Origin: Deltaproteobacteria bacterium
Lineage (GTDB): Bacteria > Myxococcota > XYA12-FULL-58-9
NCBI GenBank assembly: GCA_016218825.1
Contig: JACRCV010000099.1
Span: 124,001-188,000 of the forward strand
Length of the DNA: 64,000 nt
Reading direction: 5' to 3'
Program-made: the position numbers and the translations under genes
Notes under the pieces: generated by a model
Told to the model about the DNA's origin: nothing
The model's database searches: none
What the model saw: the letters and a program-made list of their open reading frames with translations, nothing else
Shown: positions 59,817 through 64,000 of the stretch, piece after piece
How positions within the stretch are numbered: position 1 is the first letter of the stretch
Layout: the number at the start of each line of letters is the position of its first letter

Positions 59817-61121
59817 ATGAACACCCCAGCGTCGTCGGTCCCGGTGTCGCTCGCTCGGCTCACGCTCAAGGAGCTGCGGCTCGAAAAGGAGGAGATCTAC
59901 TGGGGGGTGCTGCTGTTCTTCACCGCGTCCTCGGCGCTGATGCTGTTGTTGTTCGTGCCGGTCGTGCTCGTCGCCCTCGCGCTGTTCGTCTGCTTGCAGC
60001 AGCTGTTCTTGGCCCACGTGCGCGGCAACGGCGTCAAGGTCACCGCGGCGCAGTTCCCGGAGCTCTTCGGTCGCATCAAGGCCGGAAGCGATCGCCTCGG
60101 GTTGGCACGGCCGCCCGAGACCTACGTGGTGCAGCAGGGCGGCTCGCTGAACGCGCTCGCCACCAAGCTCTTCAGCCGCAACTTCGTCATCCTGTACTCC
60201 GACCTCATCGAGGCCTGCGGCGCCGACGACAAGGCCCTCGACTTCGTCATCGGTCACGAGCTCGGCCACATCGCCCTCGGACACCTGCGGCGCGCGCTCT
60301 GGATCTTGCCCGGGCGCCTGGTGCCGCTCATCGCTCAAGCTTACTCGCGCGCCTGCGAGTACTCCTGTGACCGGTGCGGGCTCGTGGTCGCCGGTGATCT
60401 CGAGCCGGCGAGCCGCGGGCTGTTGGCGCTCGCCGCCGGCGGCACGATGGCGAGGCGCGCCTCGGTGCCGGCGTTCAGTGAGCAGGCGTGGGTCGAGACC
60501 CGCGGCTTCTGGGCGCACGTCTACGAGCTGAACGCCACCCACCCGTACTTGAGCAAGCGGGTGCGGGCGCTGCGCGACTTCTTGACCCCGGGGAGCGAGC
60601 CGGCGATCCGGCGCCGGCTGCTGCCGATCCTCGTCGCGCCGATGCTCGGCCAACCGGTGGCCTTTGCCGTGGTCGTCGTCTACCTGAGCTTCATCGGCGC
60701 GGCGATCGGGATCCCGGCGTTCCTCAAGGCGCAAGGCTTGAGCGCCCGCGCCGAGGCCCGCGCCGCCCTCGAGCGCTGTCACGCGGCGCAGGCCGCGTTT
60801 CACGCCAAGGAGGGGCGCTACGCCGCGACCTTCGCCGAGCTCGGGCTCGACGACGGCCAGCCGCTGGAGCGCTACACGCTGTACATGGGCGACAATCAGC
60901 TCGGCCCGGACAAGGCCGTGTCGCCGACCTTACGCGGCTACGCCGACGCCGAGGACTACGCGTGCGTCGCGGTCAACAACCTCGACGACGACGACACCTG
61001 GGATGTGTGGGTCATCGATCCGACGCTGTCGGCGCCGCACCTCTACGTCAACGACGAGAACGACCAGGTGGTCGACTGGCGCGGCAACTCCGCCGAGGTC
61101 GAAGACCGCGCCGACCAGTAG
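59817..61121 (+). CDS. M48-family metalloprotease fused to a pilin-like domain
   Basis: 434 residues from the ATG at 59817. Two hydrophobic segments (about 29-66) precede a peptidase M48 domain with the zinc motif HELGH (147-151) and probable third ligand E181 in YSRACEYSCDRCG. THPYLSKRVRAL is also typical. A further hydrophobic helix (about 280-303) leads to a C-terminal part ARAEARAALERCHAAQAAFH, GRYAATFAELGL and DDDDTWDVWVIDP. Its order (hydrophobic helix, alpha-helix, strand domain) is that of a deltaproteobacterial type IV pilin. No prepilin leader precedes it. The protease call is strong; the pilin-like one is moderate. Confidence 0.82.
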   Translation: MNTPASSVPVSLARLTLKELRLEKEEIYWGVLLFFTASSALMLLLFVPVVLVALALFVCLQQLFLAHVRGNGVKVTAAQFPELFGRIKAGSDRLGLARPPETYVVQQGGSLNALATKLFSRNFVILYSDLIEACGADDKALDFVIGHELGHIALGHLRRALWILPGRLVPLIAQAYSRACEYSCDRCGLVVAGDLEPASRGLLALAAGGTMARRASVPAFSEQAWVETRGFWAHVYELNATHPYLSKRVRALRDFLTPGSEPAIRRRLLPILVAPMLGQPVAFAVVVVYLSFIGAAIGIPAFLKAQGLSARAEARAALERCHAAQAAFHAKEGRYAATFAELGLDDGQPLERYTLYMGDNQLGPDKAVSPTLRGYADAEDYACVAVNNLDDDDTWDVWVIDPTLSAPHLYVNDENDQVVDWRGNSAEVEDRADQ

Positions 61122-61161
61122 CCGTCATCGTTGACGTCGCCGGCGCGGAGGCGGTGCGCGT

Positions 61162-62058
61162 TCAGGGGCTCGCGGCCGGCGCGCCGTCGGGGGCCTTGCC
61201 GAGGTCCAGCCGGAGCTTGACGCGCTCGAACGCCACGAGGTGAAACTCTTTCTGGAACTCGGTGAAGCCGGCGCGGCGGGCGACCACGACCTGATCGCCC
61301 GGGATCACCGGGACCGGCGCGGCGAGCGGCGTGGTGCCGACCTTCTGGCCGTTGATCTCGATGTCGACGCCGTCGACGCTGGAGACGATCTCCAGGTAGC
61401 CGCGGATCTTGTCGGGCGCCACCAGGCGATAGGCCGACAGCCGGACCTCGGGGATCAAGACGTTGCGGTTACCGGAGGTCCGCGACTGCTCGCGCGCCAG
61501 CTCCTTGCCCAACTTTACGTCCATCACCCGGAGGTTGAGGCTGAAGGCGTCGCCGATCGTCGACAAGGTGCCGAAGACGACGCGGTCGGCGCCGACCACC
61601 CTGCCGATCTGCACCGCGCAGTCCGGGCCGCCGCCGCACTGCGCCACCGCGAGGTTCTTTGGATCCGAGAGCGCCATCTGGATGTCGGCGAGCGGCACCA
61701 CCGCGTAGCCCTCGATGGTCGCGATCGAGTTGCGCAGCAGCATCTCCAGGCTGCGGCGCTCGTCGTTCGACATCCCGAGGGTGCCGAGCTCCAGGACCGC
61801 GACCCGGATCGCTTTGCCGTCGGCGGGCGGCGAGCCCGGGAGGGTCGCCGCCGGCGTCTTGTCGCCGCTCGTCTGCTTGGTCTTGTCGCCGGCCTTGGCG
61901 CGCTCGCTCTTGCCTTTGCCGCCCGAGGGTCTGGCGGCGCCGGCGAGGAGGCCGGCGGCGATCAAGAGCAAGAGCCGGGTCTTCACCGAGGTCACGCTCC
62001 ACATCATAAGAGGAGTCCGGCCGGACAGCAAAGGCCGACGGCGATTCACGACGCTCAT
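61162..62058 (-). CDS. TolB-like/PEGA-type protein paired with a kinase
   Basis: 298 residues; the ATG at 62058 overlaps the kinase stop (ATGA), so the two are coupled, although ATGs at 62007 and 62004 are possible. The signal-like stretch VKTRLLLLIAAGLLAGAARP begins near residue 25. The domain IRVAVLELGTLGMSNDERR followed by VPLADIQMALSDP and GADRVVFGTLSTIGDAFSL matches the one in the protein at 18601-20193. A degenerate PEGA unit (GYLEIVSSVDGVDIEINGQK) ends it. Probably an envelope protein linked to signalling by the kinase. No enzyme motif. Confidence 0.75.
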   Translation of the reverse strand: MSVVNRRRPLLSGRTPLMMWSVTSVKTRLLLLIAAGLLAGAARPSGGKGKSERAKAGDKTKQTSGDKTPAATLPGSPPADGKAIRVAVLELGTLGMSNDERRSLEMLLRNSIATIEGYAVVPLADIQMALSDPKNLAVAQCGGGPDCAVQIGRVVGADRVVFGTLSTIGDAFSLNLRVMDVKLGKELAREQSRTSGNRNVLIPEVRLSAYRLVAPDKIRGYLEIVSSVDGVDIEINGQKVGTTPLAAPVPVIPGDQVVVARRAGFTEFQKEFHLVAFERVKLRLDLGKAPDGAPAASP

Positions 62059-63725
62059 GGTCGCCCCGCCAGGTCGACCTTGATCTCCACCACCTTGTTG
62101 GCGACCACCTTGACGTGCTCGACGTGGGAGACGAACCCGGGCTTGTCGAGCGTGATCTCGTGCGCGCCGGCGGGGATGTTGCCGCTCGAGTACGGTGTGG
62201 TGCCGACGAAGACGCCGTCGACGGCCACCTGCGCCGCGGACGGCGCGCTGGTGATGATGACCCCACCCTTGACCGCGGTCTCGAGCGGTCTCGTGAACAG
62301 CCAGGTGCCGAGCACCAGGCCGCCGGCGGCCGCGAGCGCCGCCAAGATGATCGCCAGATCGCGGCCCCGGCCGCTGTGACCGAACGCCCTGCGGATCTCG
62401 GTCGGCCGACCGGCCCCGGGCGCGGGCGCGAAGGCGCGGCGCGGAAACGTCGTCGGCGTCGCCTCGTCGGCCGCCAACACCACGCTGTCGTCGGCGATCG
62501 CGGTCTGAAGCTTGGCGCTGTCTTTGGCGCTCGACCGGCCAGGCGGCGACAGGCTTCGGGTCGGGATGCCCTCGGGCATCGGGGTCGCGACGAGCGGTGG
62601 CGCGGGCGGCGGCGCCGACGGCACGGTCGCGCCGTGCTCCTCCGGCGTCGGGGTCACGGCGGGTGCGGCGTCGGGGGGCTGGGCGGGCTCGCTCTTGGCG
62701 GCGCCGGGTTTCGAGCTCTCGTCGGCCAGGCTCACCGCGTCGTCCGGGATCGAGCGGATCCGGCGGGCGTTCTCCAGGCGGCCGGTCTCTTCCTGTCTTT
62801 CGGACTCGAACAGGGTCTGCATCAGGGTGGCGAGCTCCCGCGGGCTCTGCGGGCCATAGCGCCGCAGCATCACCGCGAGCACCGCGTCACGCATATCGGA
62901 CGCGGACACGTAGCGGTCGTCGGGGTCGCGCGCCAGCGCCTTCATGATCACCGCCTCGACCTCGGGCGAGATCGCCGGCGACACGATCGAGGGCGGAATG
63001 ATCTCGACCTGGCGCACCTTCTCGAGCACCGAGAAGTCGCTGGAGCCGGCGAACAGCCGCTCGCAGGTCAAGAGCTCCCACATCACGACGCCGGTCGCGA
63101 AGATGTCGGAGCGGTGGTCGACCGCCTGGCCGCGCACCTGCTCCGGCGACATGTAGCCGTACTTGCCTTTCAGGACCCCGGCTTGGCTGAGCGACGCGTG
63201 GGTGGCGGCCTTGGCGATGCCGAAGTCGATGAGCTTGACCTCGCCGGCGTAGCTGACGAGCACGTTCTGCGGGCTGACGTCGCGGTGCACGATGTTGAGC
63301 GGCACGCCGGTGGGGTCCGCCTTGCGGTGCGCGTAGTCGAGGCCGTCGCACACCGCCGCCAGGATGTGGAGCGCCAGCGGCTCGCGGATCTCGAGGCCGC
63401 GCGCCCGCGCCCGTTCGATGAGGGCGCGCAGATCCCGCCCCTCAATGACCTCCATCGCCATGAAGTAGGTGTTGCCGATGTGCCCGAGGTCGTAAGTGCG
63501 GGCGACGTTGGCGTGGTGCAGCTGCACCGCGAGCTTGGCCTCGTCGACGAACATCCGGATGAACTGCGGGTCTTCGGCGATGTCGGGGCGGATGCACTTC
63601 AACGCCACGAGCTGGTCGGTGCCGCCGAGCCCGAACTGCTTGGCGAGATAGACATCGGCCATGCCGCCTTGATTGAGCCGCTCCACCAGGAGGTATTCGC
63701 CGAGCCGCCAAACCACGGGCCCCAT
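62055..63725 (-). CDS. Ser/Thr protein kinase with C-terminal PEGA domain
   Basis: 556 residues. The kinase domain (about 8-285) has NQGGMADVYLAKQ, K43 in ALKCIRP, the catalytic loop HRDVSPQN (147-154) and DFG at 167-169. KGKYGYMSPEQVRGQ marks the activation segment. Like the other kinase here, it lacks the lysine after HRD. A low-complexity juxtamembrane stretch (about 310-450) leads to a helix near 455-475 and one PEGA domain (GGVIITSAPSAAQVAVDGVF). It is coupled to the downstream TolB-like protein. Confidence 0.87.
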   Translation of the reverse strand: MGPVVWRLGEYLLVERLNQGGMADVYLAKQFGLGGTDQLVALKCIRPDIAEDPQFIRMFVDEAKLAVQLHHANVARTYDLGHIGNTYFMAMEVIEGRDLRALIERARARGLEIREPLALHILAAVCDGLDYAHRKADPTGVPLNIVHRDVSPQNVLVSYAGEVKLIDFGIAKAATHASLSQAGVLKGKYGYMSPEQVRGQAVDHRSDIFATGVVMWELLTCERLFAGSSDFSVLEKVRQVEIIPPSIVSPAISPEVEAVIMKALARDPDDRYVSASDMRDAVLAVMLRRYGPQSPRELATLMQTLFESERQEETGRLENARRIRSIPDDAVSLADESSKPGAAKSEPAQPPDAAPAVTPTPEEHGATVPSAPPPAPPLVATPMPEGIPTRSLSPPGRSSAKDSAKLQTAIADDSVVLAADEATPTTFPRRAFAPAPGAGRPTEIRRAFGHSGRGRDLAIILAALAAAGGLVLGTWLFTRPLETAVKGGVIITSAPSAAQVAVDGVFVGTTPYSSGNIPAGAHEITLDKPGFVSHVEHVKVVANKVVEIKVDLAGRP

Positions 63726-63873
63726 GTTGGGCGGCGGGCGGTGGTCGAGTCAATTGCCGCGGCGCCTTGTCGCGCCTTCGCGTCGGGACCGAGATTGACT
63801 TCGATAGGCGGAGCCCCTAACGTCGCCGCGCACGGCGACGCCAATCGCCGGCCTGCGATTTCGGGAGGCTCCC

Positions 63874-64000
63874 ATGGCGATCTGTCCAAGCTGTCGCGCC
63901 GAGTACGAAGCCGGCACCAGTCGCTGCGCCGAGTGCAACGTGGCGCTCGTCGACCGATTGCCGGATCTGGCGTCGTCCGAGGACACCGCCGACATTTACG
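63874..64000 (+). CDS. Zinc-ribbon protein (3' truncated by window edge)
   Basis: The first 42 codons, after GGGAGG, read MAICPSCRAEYEAGTSRCAE then CNVALVDRLPDLASSEDT. The CPSC...CAEC knuckles and LVDRLP end resemble the N-terminal zinc ribbon of DUF2007-type putative signal proteins. The rest lies outside the window, so the identification is provisional. Confidence 0.6.
   Translation, partial: MAICPSCRAEYEAGTSRCAECNVALVDRLPDLASSEDTADIY

Overview
The window is a GC-rich bacterial chromosome segment. It most resembles a Myxococcota / deltaproteobacterium-type genome. The signs are a pilB-pilT-pilC-pilS-pilR type IV pilus cluster, two Ser/Thr kinases with PEGA repeats and the HRDxSPQN/HRDxGLQN style of catalytic loop, large lipoproteins built from cysteine-rich DUF4215-like, RCC1-like and FnIII repeats, and a giant CxxCH/CxxxxCH cytochrome of the type best known from Geobacter. 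The taxonomic statement is an inference from gene content; no rRNA gene is present.

Layout. 1-3.3 kb: polysaccharide export and glycosylation genes (truncated Wzt-like ATPase, two GT-B glycosyltransferases). 3.3-11.9 kb: a long minus-strand run rho-pilB-pilT-pilC-pilS-pilR, continuing by a 4-base overlap into the glycosyltransferases. 12.1-15.3 kb: a LolD/MacB-type ABC ATPase and its FtsX-like permease. 15.4-17.7 kb: an islet of three small toxin-antitoxin-like modules. The third (Phd-like/PIN) carries a short palindromic insertion between antitoxin and toxin, flanked by an 8-bp duplication that includes the toxin start codon. 18-26.9 kb: accessory surface proteins (RCC1/FnIII lipoprotein, TolB-like/PEGA protein, beta-helix lipoprotein with a tail-fibre-like C-terminus). 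27.2-31.5 kb: GMC oxidoreductase with a small coupled partner, an outer-membrane protein plus monohaem cytochrome lipoprotein preceded by two identical-arm inverted repeats, and a fatty acid desaturase.

31.7-37 kb: a small lipoprotein, a PAS-GGDEF diguanylate cyclase, the three-gene pntAA-pntAB-pntB transhydrogenase operon and an ACT-domain protein. 37.3-44.8 kb: a seven-gene plus-strand run (zinc-ribbon membrane protein, TauE/SafE exporter, DUF1634, divergent FeoB, DtxR-FeoA fusion regulator, NifX-like/PDZ fusion, membrane pyrophosphatase). It looks like a metal/redox homeostasis unit powered by ion gradients. 44.8-54.1 kb: a DUF4215/DUF1566 lipoprotein, an AT-hook histone-like protein and a roughly 46-haem lipoprotein cytochrome. 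54.2-64 kb: two kinase loci, a membrane spermidine-synthase-like protein, an M48 protease fused to a pilin-like domain, and the start of a zinc-ribbon protein at the right edge.

The most unusual items are the multihaem giant, the NifX-PDZ fusion beside a FeoB with a cysteine cluster in its G domain, the M48-pilin fusion, the miniature insertion inside the PIN toxin operon, and the tandem TGTTAG-N6-CTAACA repeats, one of which has the Shine-Dalgarno sequence in its loop. No rRNA, tRNA, CRISPR array or intact insertion sequence was found by eye.
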